Shown: positions 1-9,798, numbered from the stretch's first letter. The stretch is DNA of 64,000 nucleotides from Falsiroseomonas sp051433165 (GCF_051433165.1 NZ_JBHMFS010000018.1:1-64000), one strand, 5' to 3'. Program-made: numbers and translations. The notes: generated by a model not told the origin, from the letters alone.

Positions 1-416
1 GCAGTCCGCAGTCCCGGCCTGAACCCCAGTCCTTGGTAGAAAGCGTGGACCCAAGGGTCCTTCCGGCCGCTCTGCATCAGCACATGGCAGCATCCGCGCG
101 TCCATGCCCGGTCGAGGGCGGCGGTCACTACGGCTCTGCCATGGCCCTGGCCCTGGAATGCTGGATGCGTAACGACGTTCTCCAAAACGTTGCATCGACC
201 GGCGCGCAACAGGCTTGGAGCCGTCACCAGCATGCAGGTCGCGGCAATCCGGTCGCTCCTGCCTGACACGAAGACCTGGACCCCGGGATGCTGCAGGGTG
301 TCCTGCCGGATGGCCTCCGCTCGCTCCGGCGTCTGCACGGCGGCGCTGACGTCCGAGGCCGCGAACATCTCAGGCAGCGACGAAATGTCCGAGGCACGGG
401 CGAGACGAGCTGGCAT
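1..416 (-). CDS. GNAT family N-acetyltransferase, 3' end cut by window edge
   Basis: Reading the minus strand from the ATG at 416 gives about 138 codons with no stop before base 1. The product begins MPARLARASDISSLPEMF and carries a clear GNAT core: a strand ending in CMLVTAPSL, then ENVVTHPAFQGQGHGRAVV, which contains the acetyl-CoA-binding Q/R-x-x-G-x-G/A loop (QGQGHGRA), and a C-terminal KDPWVHAFYQGLGF motif. The start is supported by an in-frame TGA 12 bases upstream and a GAGG ribosome-binding site 8 bases before the ATG. GNAT enzymes move an acetyl group from acetyl-CoA to an amine; the substrate here cannot be told. Only the last few residues should be missing. Confidence 0.8.
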   Translation of the reverse strand, partial: MPARLARASDISSLPEMFAASDVSAAVQTPERAEAIRQDTLQHPGVQVFVSGRSDRIAATCMLVTAPSLLRAGRCNVLENVVTHPAFQGQGHGRAVVTAALDRAWTRGCCHVLMQSGRKDPWVHAFYQGLGFRPGLRT

Positions 417-683
417 TCGCAAACCTCAGCTGTCCACGGAGGCCCCACGTCCCACTATGCCGCGCCCGAGCCAAACGGTCTGCATTAGTTCGAGATCGCC
501 TGCACATAATAGCCCAATCCGATTGTTATGTTGCGGCGCAACCAAAACAGGGACGCCGCGTTGACTGCCATGTACAGGCAATCAACTGAGCAAATATTAA
601 ATCAATTTATGAATCCATTTATTTGTGAAACGGATTCTTTCAGTTCAACGCCCCAACCATAATCGACGACAAGGACATGCCCC
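417..683. other. AT-rich intergenic leader between divergent genes
   Basis: This 267-base gap separates the minus-strand acetyltransferase from the plus-strand hemerythrin-like gene. About 530-660 is markedly AT-rich against a window that is otherwise very GC-rich. It holds a TTGACT hexamer at 561-566 that could be a -35 box, but no -10 box is convincing at the right spacing. I found no GGAAC/CGTT general-stress promoter here. Promoters for both flanking genes probably lie in it. No RNA gene or coding region is evident. Confidence 0.4.
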
Positions 684-1889
684 ATGACCCTCCGAAGCCT
701 GATGCAGGCCGGCCCAGCCAAAGCCAACGACCTGTTCGCCAAGCTGTCCGAAACATCGGATGGCGCTGTGAAGACCCGGGAGAAGCTCTTTGCGGAGCTC
801 AAGGCGGAGCTGGAATTCCACACCAGCCTGGAGGAACAGCACCTCTTCCCGGTCCTGCGGCGAAACCCTGAGACCAAGGAGCTGGTCGCCGAAGCCATCC
901 GCGACAACAAGGAGTTGCGCGCCAAAGTGGCAGAGCTCGACGCCACGGCGAAGAACGATCCGGCCTTCGCGGAGCGTCTCTCGGACCTGCAGAAGCTGTT
1001 CCGCCAGCATGCGCGTGACGATCGGAAGGAGCTTCTCCCGGCCGTGCAGCGCGCGCTGAGCGAGGAGCAGGTCCAGGGCGTCACGGAAAAGATGGAGGCT
1101 GGCATCGCCGAGGCCGAGCAGGCGAAGCAGGACGAGGCCGAAGAGCGTCGGGCCAAGGCCCGGCAGGAGCGCGAGCAGGCCGAGCTCCTTGCCCGCCAGG
1201 CCGAACTGCGCGAGCAGGAAGCTGCGAAGGCCGAACGTGACCAGGCTGCCGCCGAGCAGCGCGTGCAGGCGAAGTCACGCCAGATTGCGGACGCGGCGCT
1301 GAAGCCGGTTGCGGCGGCGGCAAAGGCCGTCGATCAGGTCGCCCGCCAGACCACTGCCGCATTGGGCGCCGATGCCGGGCGCAAGCAGCCCTCGGCGCTG
1401 GCCCTGACCAACATGTTCATGTTCCCTTGGCTTGGCGCCATGCAGGGCGCGGAGCGGAACAGCCCCGTGAAGCCACGCGGCGTGTCCGGCACCGAGGAGG
1501 TGATCCCGCTGGGCGAGGAAGTTCTCGAAGTGGGGAAGCGTACCGAGAACCGCGGCACGGTACGCATTCGCCGTTTCGTGGTCGAAACCCCCGTCGAGCG
1601 CCAGGTCACGCTGCAGAGCGAGCGGGTCGTGGTCGAGCGCCGTCGGCCGGTGAGCGACGCGGTCACGGGCGAGACGTTGACCGAGTTGACCGTCGAAATC
1701 GTCGAGACGGAGGAGCTTCCGACGGTCGAGAAGCGCCTTCGCCTGCGGGAAGAGATCGTGGTGCGGACGGAGCGCACCCAGCGCGTCGAGACGGTCAAGG
1801 AGACGCTTCGGCACGACGAGGTGGAGATCCAGCAGCCCAGCCGCAAGCGCGGCAGCCAGCACCTTCGCGCGGTTCCAAGCGAAGACTGA
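684..1889 (+). CDS. Hemerythrin-like/coiled-coil/DUF2382 stress fusion protein
   Basis: This 401-residue protein has three parts. Residues 1-125 look like a hemerythrin HHE four-helix bundle, with metal-ligand candidates H46, E50, H53, H109 and E116; the usual first ligand histidine near the N-terminus is absent. Residues 138-200 are a highly charged Glu/Ala/Arg coiled coil. Residues 270-385 match DUF2382 (YsnF/AvaK-type), rich in repeated VVVERR and VETEELP-like strands. There is no signal peptide. An AAGGA motif sits about 8 bases before the ATG. DUF2382 proteins are often stress-linked and hemerythrins bind di-iron or oxygen, so a stress or oxygen/iron-sensing role is inferred. The exact function is unknown. 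Confidence 0.8.
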   Translation: MTLRSLMQAGPAKANDLFAKLSETSDGAVKTREKLFAELKAELEFHTSLEEQHLFPVLRRNPETKELVAEAIRDNKELRAKVAELDATAKNDPAFAERLSDLQKLFRQHARDDRKELLPAVQRALSEEQVQGVTEKMEAGIAEAEQAKQDEAEERRAKARQEREQAELLARQAELREQEAAKAERDQAAAEQRVQAKSRQIADAALKPVAAAAKAVDQVARQTTAALGADAGRKQPSALALTNMFMFPWLGAMQGAERNSPVKPRGVSGTEEVIPLGEEVLEVGKRTENRGTVRIRRFVVETPVERQVTLQSERVVVERRRPVSDAVTGETLTELTVEIVETEELPTVEKRLRLREEIVVRTERTQRVETVKETLRHDEVEIQQPSRKRGSQHLRAVPSED

Positions 1890-1924
1890 TGCGCGTCGGG
1901 GCGGCGCCCAGGCGTGCGCCCTGA

Positions 1925-2332
1925 CTATTCCGCTCCGTTCGGCGCCAGCGCCTCGAACACCAGCATGTGGCGACCGCGATAGGCAAAACTGTCGCATTCC
2001 CGCATGCCGATATCGGCCAGCACGAGGCGCGAGGCCGTATTGCCTTCCCAGGCGACCGCGATGATGCGGGACAGGCCGCGCCGGAAGCCGAAGGCGAGCG
2101 CGGCCCGTGCCGCCTCCCGCGCATAGCCCTTGCCGCGGCAGGCCGGCCACAGCGCGTACCGCAGCGCGACACCGCGGCCATCGGGCCGTTCCATCAGGCC
2201 GGTGATACCGAGAAACACCCCGGTTTCGCGCTCATACACCGCCCAGGTGCCATAGCCGCGGACCAGCCAAAACTCCCGGTCATCCTCCAGCTCCTCCCGC
2301 GCCCGTTCCGGGGTGCGGGTGCCATGCAGCAT
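1925..2332 (-). CDS. GNAT family N-acetyltransferase (RimJ/RimL type), start uncertain
   Basis: The 135 residues from the first ATG match the later part of a RimJ/RimL-type acetyltransferase: WAVYERETGVFLGITGLMER, then ALRYALWPACRGKGYAREAA, which holds the acetyl-CoA loop (RGKGYA). In-frame homologous sequence continues upstream of the ATG (TPRLSLRPVAPENLPDLIAL, the family's usual first strand and helix). No ATG, GTG or TTG is found in that extension back to the ettA stop at 2463. The real start may be a CTG near 2461, almost touching ettA, or a base may be wrong. The gene is downstream of ettA on the same strand and probably co-transcribed. Substrate unknown. Confidence 0.8.
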   Translation of the reverse strand: MLHGTRTPERAREELEDDREFWLVRGYGTWAVYERETGVFLGITGLMERPDGRGVALRYALWPACRGKGYAREAARAALAFGFRRGLSRIIAVAWEGNTASRLVLADIGMRECDSFAYRGRHMLVFEALAPNGAE

Positions 2333-2462
2333 CAGGCCAAAGGCGGCATCGTCACCCTTCAGGGCGATGAGGTCCGGCAGGTTTTCCGGCGCGACCGGGC
2401 GCAGCGAAAGGCGTGGCGTGGTGACGCCATTGCCTTCCGCCAGACGAGAGACGACCAGCTCC

Positions 2463-4142
<1,680 letters not shown>

Positions 4143-4339
4143 GTGCTCGAATTCCGGCGCAGAGGATGAAGCGGCGGGTTCTACCGCGCCGGGGGGGCGG
4201 ATGCCAACCGCGGCGGGTTTGGGAGGGGCAAGGCAAGGCCGGGGAGAAGGTATTCTCCCCGGACCCCTCATCTATTTTCGGGAATTGGGGGCGGAGCAGA
4301 TTGATCCGCGCTGCGCGCGGTGCCTCATGCCTCCGGCGG

Positions 4340-4400
4340 ATTTCCGCCTCGCGCGGCAGCGCCGCGCGATTGGCCGCCTTGCGGCCAATTCGGCGGAAAT
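4340..4400. repeat. Nested palindrome able to form a three-way junction, abutting a tRNA
   Basis: Three perfect inverted repeats are nested here. An outer 9-base stem pairs 4340-4348 (ATTTCCGCC) with 4392-4400 (GGCGGAAAT). Inside it, 4349-4357 pairs with 4361-4369 around a 3-base loop, and 4370-4377 pairs with 4381-4388 around a CTT loop. The last base of the outer stem is the tRNA discriminator position. On the tRNA's strand the element lies directly downstream, so it could act as a terminator-like or processing structure, but no T-tract follows. It also resembles a REP-type palindromic element. Its function is inferred only. Confidence 0.6.
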
Positions 4401-4472
4401 GGGCCCGGAGGGACTCGAACCCCCAACCAAGCCGTTATGAGCGGCCCGCTCTAACCATTGAGCTACAGGCCC
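4400..4472 (-). tRNA. tRNA with CAU anticodon (Ile2 or Met)
   Basis: The minus strand folds as a full 73-base cloverleaf. The 7-bp acceptor stem pairs GGGCCTG with CGGGCCC, followed by discriminator A. The D-arm is TAGCTCAATGGTTAGAGC, the anticodon loop CTCATAA gives CAU, and the T-loop is TTCGAGT. The CCA tail is not encoded. A CAU anticodon means either elongator tRNA-Met or the tRNA-Ile whose C34 is changed to lysidine by TilS. The G1-C72 acceptor and the general sequence look more like alphaproteobacterial Ile2, but this cannot be settled by eye. It lies between ettA and the RraA-like gene, all on the minus strand. Confidence 0.92.
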
Positions 4473-4505
4473 ATAGCCCGCGCCTGCATGGCAAGCGCCG
4501 CGGCT

Positions 4506-5177
4506 TCACGCAAGCCCGGCGAGCACCTTGGCCGTCGCCCCGCTGATCTCACCCAGCTTGGCGCCCGCCGCCACCCGCCCCTGCGTCGCCAGGCCACGCT
4601 CCTGCCGGGCGATCGCGGTACGGGCTTCTTCCTCCGCCTCACCCGGTGGCAGGATCAGCACGCCCGATTCGTCAGCCAGCACCGCATCGCCGGGCATCAC
4701 CACCACGCCGCCGATGGAAACCGGCACATTCATCCGCCCGCCGAGGTCGTAGATACGCGTGGTGATCGGCGCGAGGCCGCGGCACCAAAGCGGGAAATCA
4801 CTTCCCTCCACCTCCTCCACATCCGTGCAGGCGCCATCGACGATGCCTGCCTTGGCGCCGGCCGCCTTGGCCGCCACGGTCACGCCGCCTCCCCAGCAGG
4901 CGTGGCGGTCATCGCCCAGCCGGTCCACCAGCAGGATGTCACCGGGCCGCAGCAGGCCGAGCGCATGGTGCAGGATGGCCGAATCTGGCCCCGGGCATTG
5001 CACCGTCACCGCCGTGCCGGCCACGCGGCGGCGCAGCAGGCCCTGGATTTTCCGGTCCACGAAACCCCAATGGCGCCAATGGCCCACCGTTGCGGTTTCG
5101 GTCTGCTCCAGCAGCGCCACCACCTCCGCGCTGATCTGGCCGGGCATGGGTTCGACGACATAGCGAGCGATCATCAT
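4506..5177 (-). CDS. RraA-like family protein
   Basis: This 223-residue protein has the RraA/HMG-aldolase fold pattern: GLLRRRVAGTAVTVQCPGPDS, then RPGDILLVDRLGDDRHACWGGG, AKAAGAKAGIVDGACTDVEEV and PGDAVLADESGVLILPP. Family members are either regulators of RNase E or class II aldolases acting on 4-hydroxy-4-methyl-2-oxoglutarate or oxaloacetate. The G-G-x-x-x-x-A-K segment and the D-G-A-C-T-D loop (where aldolases usually have D-G-x-x-R-D) leave the catalytic type unclear. Its ATGATG start sits directly against the stop of the upstream permease, so it is the last gene of the ABC operon. A role in breaking down the imported compound is inferred. Confidence 0.82.
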   Translation of the reverse strand: MMIARYVVEPMPGQISAEVVALLEQTETATVGHWRHWGFVDRKIQGLLRRRVAGTAVTVQCPGPDSAILHHALGLLRPGDILLVDRLGDDRHACWGGGVTVAAKAAGAKAGIVDGACTDVEEVEGSDFPLWCRGLAPITTRIYDLGGRMNVPVSIGGVVVMPGDAVLADESGVLILPPGEAEEEARTAIARQERGLATQGRVAAGAKLGEISGATAKVLAGLA

Positions 5178-5966
5178 TCAATTCCTTCCAACGGCACGGG
5201 AAAAGCCGACCAGCCGCTCCACCAGCAGCACAACCGCAAGCGCCACGCCGATCAGCGTCATGGCGAGTGCGGCCACCAGCGGGTCCGTGCGGCTTTCGGC
5301 ATAGCGAAACATCTCGACCGGCAGGGTGGACAGGCGCGGCCCCACCAGGAACAGGCTGATCACGGTCTCATCGAACGAAACCAGGAAGCACAGCGCCCCC
5401 GCCGCGATGGCGCCCGGCGCGGCCAGCGGCAGCGTCACCCGCAGCGCTGCCTGGAAGCGCGTGGCGCCAAGTGTCCAGGCGGCTTCCTCCAGATCCTTCG
5501 GCACGCCGCCGAAGGCGGTGGTCATGATGCGCACGGCAAAGGGCACGGCGACCATGGCATGCGCCAGCATCAGCCCCGGCCAGGTGGCTGCCAGCCGCGC
5601 CGGCTGCAGGGCCAGCAGCAGCGCCAGGCCCAGCACCAGCGTCGGCAGCAGCAGCGGCGCCACCAGGAAGCCCGCGAGCGCGCCGCGCCCGGGGAATTCC
5701 AGCCGCGCGATCGCATAGGCCGCCGGCATACCCACCACCAAAGCAATCACGGCCACCGCCAGCGCCAGCAGCGCCGAATTGCGCAGCGCCGTCATCAACT
5801 GCCCATTGTCGATCAGCGCCGCATACCAGCGCAGCGAGAATCCCGGCGGCGGAAAGTTGAGAAAATCCCCCGCCGAGAAGGAAATCACGAAGACCAGCAC
5901 CGCCGGCGCCAGCAGCAGCGCATAGCCGCAGATGGCGGCGAAGCGAAGGAACCAGCCAGGCTTCAT
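5178..5966 (-). CDS. ABC transporter permease (PotC-like)
   Basis: This 262-residue inner-membrane protein has about six hydrophobic helices. Its EAA loop reads EEAAWTLGATRFQAALRVTLPLAAP, the ATPase-contact site of spermidine/putrescine/Fe-type permeases. The start ATG at 5966 overlaps the preceding permease's stop as ATGA, so translation is coupled. It would form a heterodimer with that permease and work with the PotA-like ATPase and binding protein encoded upstream. Size and EAA loop fit the PotC family. The substrate cannot be read from the permease. Confidence 0.88.
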   Translation of the reverse strand: MKPGWFLRFAAICGYALLLAPAVLVFVISFSAGDFLNFPPPGFSLRWYAALIDNGQLMTALRNSALLALAVAVIALVVGMPAAYAIARLEFPGRGALAGFLVAPLLLPTLVLGLALLLALQPARLAATWPGLMLAHAMVAVPFAVRIMTTAFGGVPKDLEEAAWTLGATRFQAALRVTLPLAAPGAIAAGALCFLVSFDETVISLFLVGPRLSTLPVEMFRYAESRTDPLVAALAMTLIGVALAVVLLVERLVGFSRAVGRN

Positions 5967-6796
5967 CGCGCCGCCCCGCGCCCCGAGAGCACGCCGCGCA
6001 GCACCATCGCCGTGATCAGCGTGCCCAGCAGCAGCATCGCCAGCGCCGCCGCGGCCGGCCAATCCACCGTCTCCAGCGCCAGGTCGAAGATCTCGGTCGC
6101 CACCACGAAGACGCGCCCGCCGCCCATCAGCCGCGGCGTGATGAAGGCGGAAACGCCGAGCACGAAGGCCAGTGCGAAGGCCGCCGCCAGCGCCGGCGCG
6201 GCGAGTGGCAGCGTCACCCGCAGGAAGGTGCGGCTGCGCGTGGCGCCTAGCGTCGCAGCCGCTTCCTCCAGCCGGGAATCGAGGCGCGACATGCCGGCGA
6301 TCAGCACCAGGCAGCAATAGGGCATCAGGCTCTCGGTCAGGCCGATCCGCACGCCGGTGAGGTTGTTGATCAGCCGCACCGGATCGCTGGTGATGCCAAG
6401 CCCGGTCAGCACCGCGTTGATCATCCCCTGGTCGCCCAATATCGCCATCCAGCCCACCACACGCGCGGTGCCGGAGACCAGCAGCGGCGCCACCGCCATC
6501 AGCGCCAGCACACCGCGCCAGCGCGGTGCCGCGCTGCGGATCAGCAGCGTCACCGGCAGGGCCAGCGCCACCGCCGCCGCGGCCGCGCCGGCGGACAGGG
6601 TGATGGTGTTCAGCGCCAGGTCCCAGGTGAAGTCGTCGGTGACGATCTTGGCGTAGGTGTCCAGCGTCCAGGCCTGCTCCATCGCGCCCATGTCATTGGT
6701 GCGGTTGAAGCTGATGCGGCCGAGCAGCAGCACCGGCCAGACGAAGCCCGCCGCCAGGATCAGTGCCGCCGGCAGGCACAGCAGCAGGCCGATCAC
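5963..6796 (-). CDS. ABC transporter permease (PotB-like)
   Basis: This 277-residue membrane protein starts with a long hydrophobic segment (MIGLLLCLPAALILAAGFVW) and carries the EAA loop LEEAAATLGATRSRTFLRVTLPLAAP. The GTG at 6796 is chosen because it overlaps the ATPase stop as GTGA and begins just before the first membrane helix; a longer frame upstream is Arg/Ala-rich shadow. It pairs with the PotC-like permease. Operon order is binding protein, ATPase, permease, permease, RraA-like. Confidence 0.88.
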   Translation of the reverse strand: MIGLLLCLPAALILAAGFVWPVLLLGRISFNRTNDMGAMEQAWTLDTYAKIVTDDFTWDLALNTITLSAGAAAAAVALALPVTLLIRSAAPRWRGVLALMAVAPLLVSGTARVVGWMAILGDQGMINAVLTGLGITSDPVRLINNLTGVRIGLTESLMPYCCLVLIAGMSRLDSRLEEAAATLGATRSRTFLRVTLPLAAPALAAAFALAFVLGVSAFITPRLMGGGRVFVVATEIFDLALETVDWPAAAALAMLLLGTLITAMVLRGVLSGRGAAR

Positions 6797-7845
6797 GCCG
6801 GGAACACCCGCAGGTCGCCGGGCTCCACACCAAGCCGCAGCGCATCCCCCACGCGCAGCGAAGCGGCCGGCGTGCCACCGGGCACTTCCGCCAGCAGCGT
6901 GCCGGCGGCGCTGCTGCATTCCAGCGTGATGATGTCGCCCGTATAGGTGCGGCGGGTGACGCGCGCCGGCAGCACATTGGCGGAATCCTCGCCCTCGGCC
7001 AGTGGCCGCAGATGATGCGGCCGGATGAAGATCTCGGCGCGGCCGGATTGCGGTGTCTCCGCCGCCTGCAGCGTCGCGCCGCCCGCCCGCAACAACCCGG
7101 GCGCCACTACTTCGGCGGCCAGGATGGCGGCGCGGCCGACGAAGGTGGCGACGAACCGGGTGGCGGGGCGTTCGAACACCTCCTCCGGCGCCGCCAGTTG
7201 CTCGATGCGGCCCTGGTTCATCACGGCGACCAGGTCGGCCATCGCCAGCGCCTCCGTCTGGTCATGCGTGACGAAGACGGTGGTGGTGCCGAGGCGCTGC
7301 TGCACGGCGCGGATTTCATCCCGCACCTCCTCGCGCAGCTTCGCATCGAGTGCCGAGAGCGGCTCGTCCAGCAGCAGCAGGTCCGGCTGTGGCGCCAGGG
7401 CACGCGCCAGCGCCACGCGCTGCTGCTGGCCACCCGAGAGTTGCCGCGGCTTGCGCGCGGCGAAGCCCTCCAGCCCCACCAGCGCCAGCGCATCAGCGAC
7501 GCGCTTCGCCCGATCGGCCCGCGCCACGCCGCGCATCTCCAGCCCGAAAGCCACGTTGCCCGCGGCCGAAAGATGCGGGAACAGCGCGTAGGATTGGAAC
7601 ACCACGCCCATGTTGCGCTTGTGCGGCGGCAGCGCGGTCACGTCCCGCCCCGCCACCTGGATGTGCCCGCCATCCGGCGCTTCCAGCCCGGCAATCATCC
7701 GCAAGGTGGTGGTCTTGCCGCAGCCGGAGGGGCCGAGCAGGGCGAGCAATGCGCCCTGCGGCAGATCCAGCGAGATACCGTCCACCGCCGGCGTGGCGGT
7801 ACCGGGAAAGCGCCGTGTCAGGCGCTCCAGCCGAAGATGCGTCAC
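6793..7845 (-). CDS. ABC transporter ATP-binding protein (PotA-like)
   Basis: This 350-residue ATPase drives import through the two downstream permeases. It has Walker A LLGPSGCGKTTTLR, Q-loop VVFQSYALFPH, signature RQLSGGQQQRVALARAL, Walker B LLLLDEPLSALDAKL and a switch histidine in VFVTHDQTEA. The C-terminal 110 residues form a TOBE regulatory domain (RPHHLRPLAEG). It starts with GTG at 7845, overlapping the binding-protein stop as GTGA. The family covers spermidine/putrescine, iron and other small cationic or organic substrates. Confidence 0.92.
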   Translation of the reverse strand: MTHLRLERLTRRFPGTATPAVDGISLDLPQGALLALLGPSGCGKTTTLRMIAGLEAPDGGHIQVAGRDVTALPPHKRNMGVVFQSYALFPHLSAAGNVAFGLEMRGVARADRAKRVADALALVGLEGFAARKPRQLSGGQQQRVALARALAPQPDLLLLDEPLSALDAKLREEVRDEIRAVQQRLGTTTVFVTHDQTEALAMADLVAVMNQGRIEQLAAPEEVFERPATRFVATFVGRAAILAAEVVAPGLLRAGGATLQAAETPQSGRAEIFIRPHHLRPLAEGEDSANVLPARVTRRTYTGDIITLECSSAAGTLLAEVPGGTPAASLRVGDALRLGVEPGDLRVFPA

Positions 7846-8885
7846 CGGCTGCTGGCGGCAATCACCTCACGCCGCCAGCGCTGGTTCCAGCCATCGCGCA
7901 GGCGCACCATTTCCGACCAGTCGAGCGGGATCACCCGGCTGCGGGATTCCGGTGCCAGCGCGGTACGGGCCAGCGCGGCGGCGGAGGGCTGCGCGCGGGT
8001 GTTGGTCGGGCCGTAGAACATGCGCTCGGTGAAGGCCACCTGCGCTTCCGGTGACAGGGCATGCGCGATGAAGGCCAGCGCCTGGGCGCGGTTCTTTGAA
8101 TTGGCCACCAGGTTGATGGTGTTGATCTGGAACACCGTGCCCTCCGTCGGCAGCGTCACGCCGATGCGGCCCTGCGACTGGTCGCTGTACAGCTGCGCCC
8201 GCGCATTCCAGCCGGTGGCGAAGCGCACCTGGTCGTTCAGGATCAGCGTGTAGCCATCCGGATTCGGCGTGAAGGTCTGCACGGCGGGTGCGAGTTCCCG
8301 CAGCTTCGGCATGGCCGCGCCGATGTTGCGCCAGTTGCCGCCATCGGCATGCGCCAGGATCGCGGTCAGCGCCAGGCCCTGGATGTTGGGCGGCGCGGAC
8401 AGCGCGATGCGGCCGCGGTGTTCCGGCGCCCACATGGCGGACAGGCTGGTCGGCGCCGGCGTCACCGCGCGGCTGTCATAGACCATCACCAGATGGTCGT
8501 AGGTCACGGCCGGGCCGCATTCGCCGCCGGCCTGGCGGCCCTGTTCGTCCACATCGCCGATTACCGGCAATGTGCTGGCATCGATCTTCTCCACCAGCCC
8601 CTCGGCGCAGGCGATGGCGGCGGTGGTGACATCCATGATGACCACGTCGATCTGCGGATCGGCGCGCTGGGCGCGCAGCGTGCCGAGCATCGCCGCACTT
8701 GTGCCGCCATCATGGTACTGCACGGCGGTGCCACGCGCCGCGGTGAAGGGCGCCACCACCGTCTGCGTGTAGTTGTCCCGGAAGATGCCGGCATAGGCCT
8801 GCAGCGTAATCTGCCCGCCACCCTGGGCAAGTGCCGGAGCGGCGAGGCCAAAAGCGGCGACAGTGGCAAGCAAGATGCGGCGCAT
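7842..8885 (-). CDS. ABC transporter extracellular substrate-binding protein (family 1, PotD-like)
   Basis: This 347-residue periplasmic protein begins with a signal peptide (MRRILLATVAAFGLAAPALA, then QGGGQ). The mature part has the type-1 pattern TLQAYAGIFRDNYTQTVVAPF at the N-terminus and LTSAI-like hinge segments, closest in appearance to PotD/putrescine-type receptors. The ATG at 8885 is preferred over an upstream start because it places the signal peptide at the N-terminus. It is the first gene of the importer operon, so the promoter should lie in the 92 bases before it. Confidence 0.88.
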   Translation of the reverse strand: MRRILLATVAAFGLAAPALAQGGGQITLQAYAGIFRDNYTQTVVAPFTAARGTAVQYHDGGTSAAMLGTLRAQRADPQIDVVIMDVTTAAIACAEGLVEKIDASTLPVIGDVDEQGRQAGGECGPAVTYDHLVMVYDSRAVTPAPTSLSAMWAPEHRGRIALSAPPNIQGLALTAILAHADGGNWRNIGAAMPKLRELAPAVQTFTPNPDGYTLILNDQVRFATGWNARAQLYSDQSQGRIGVTLPTEGTVFQINTINLVANSKNRAQALAFIAHALSPEAQVAFTERMFYGPTNTRAQPSAAALARTALAPESRSRVIPLDWSEMVRLRDGWNQRWRREVIAASSR

Positions 8886-8977
8886 GGTGCGGTCCCCGAT
8901 CCGTGAGGACCGCAGCATGGCAAGGCATCGCCCCGCTTGCCAAGCACCCATGTTGCGGATGCTCAGCCCCGGGGCAC

Positions 8978-9412
8978 TCAGCGGCGGTTCATGAAGCCCA
9001 CGATCGCCGCGGTGATCGCCGCGCCAATGGCGCCTTTCTTTAGTGTCTGGCTCCGCAGCAGCGGCGCCAGGATCATCGCCTGCGTGGCGGTATCACCCAT
9101 TTGCCGCAACGCCGCCTGGCGCAGCGCCAGGGCTTCCTCCGCCACGGTGTCGCGCGGCGGCTTGCGGGCGAGCAGGCCGAGTATGGCCGCCAGCACCAGA
9201 TCGGCGAAGGCGATGATCAGCGCCGACCAGACCGGCCCCTGCGAAGGCACCAGTGCTGCAAAGCCCGCGATGTGCAGCATCACCAGCATCAGCAGCGCGA
9301 AGATCGCCGCCACGGCGCCGAAGCCCGCCTGGATGGCGTAGCCTCGGCCGCTGCGGCGCAGGTACAGCCCTTCCGCCTGCCAGGCGGCACGGGCCAGGCT
9401 CAGCAGGCGCAT
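8978..9412 (-). CDS. Phage-holin-like (DUF1469-type) small membrane protein
   Basis: This 144-residue protein has two strongly hydrophobic helices (about residues 32-55 and 62-82), a polar C-terminal stretch and a short helix near GAIGAAITAAIVGFMNRR. This layout is typical of proteins labelled phage holin family or DUF1469, which in alphaproteobacteria usually sit beside DUF883/YqjD genes and are not phage-encoded. It lies 15 bases after the DUF883-like gene, so both probably share the sigma-EcfG promoter. An envelope or ribosome-hibernation role by analogy with the YqjD/YqjE neighbourhood is inferred. Confidence 0.7.
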   Translation of the reverse strand: MRLLSLARAAWQAEGLYLRRSGRGYAIQAGFGAVAAIFALLMLVMLHIAGFAALVPSQGPVWSALIIAFADLVLAAILGLLARKPPRDTVAEEALALRQAALRQMGDTATQAMILAPLLRSQTLKKGAIGAAITAAIVGFMNRR

Positions 9413-9427
9413 GGTCCTGCCCGCCGC

Positions 9428-9763
9428 TTACTTGCGGTCCGGGTAGACGTAGGTGCGGTTGCCCATCAGCCGGCCGATGACATAGCCGCTGAAGGCGGCG
9501 GCGGCGACGAACAGCAGCGGCTGGGCGCGCACGGTGTCGGACAGGGCGGTGGCGTTGTCCTCGATGCTGTGGCGGGCGCGGCGGGTGTAGTCTTCCACCG
9601 TCTCCGCGGCGTGGCCGAGCGCCGGCGTCACGCGCTCTTCCATCAGGCGCTCAACCTGGTTCCGCAGGCGGGCCAGCTCGTCGCGCGCATCGTCGGCCAG
9701 GCGGCCACCGGCGGCCGAAGCTTCGTCGCGGATGTTCTTCATGTCGTTGCCGAGCTGAGACAT
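9428..9763 (-). CDS. DUF883/YqjD-like membrane-anchored stress protein
   Basis: This 111-residue protein has a long charged amphipathic helix (residues 1-80, rich in Asp/Glu/Arg) and one C-terminal transmembrane helix (PLLFVAAAAFSGYVIGRLMG), the ElaB/YqjD/YgaM pattern. In E. coli such proteins tether stationary-phase ribosomes to the membrane. Two start codons are possible, 9769 and 9763; the second has AGGA 8 bases upstream and is chosen. A GGAAC-N16-CGTT promoter lies just upstream, so it likely belongs to the general stress regulon. Confidence 0.8.
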   Translation of the reverse strand: MSQLGNDMKNIRDEASAAGGRLADDARDELARLRNQVERLMEERVTPALGHAAETVEDYTRRARHSIEDNATALSDTVRAQPLLFVAAAAFSGYVIGRLMGNRTYVYPDRK

Positions 9764-9798
9764 GTTCATTTTCCTTTCGGGACCATTGGTGGCTGACG

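Noticed and set aside
4458..6320. A 620-codon plus-strand frame rich in His, Gln and Arg
   Set aside because: It is antisense to the RraA-like gene and two permeases with clear motifs; the composition is typical of a shadow frame.
8978..9412. Holin-like protein as evidence for prophage
   Set aside because: Its neighbour is a YqjD-like gene with a general stress promoter; no lysis or structural phage genes are present.
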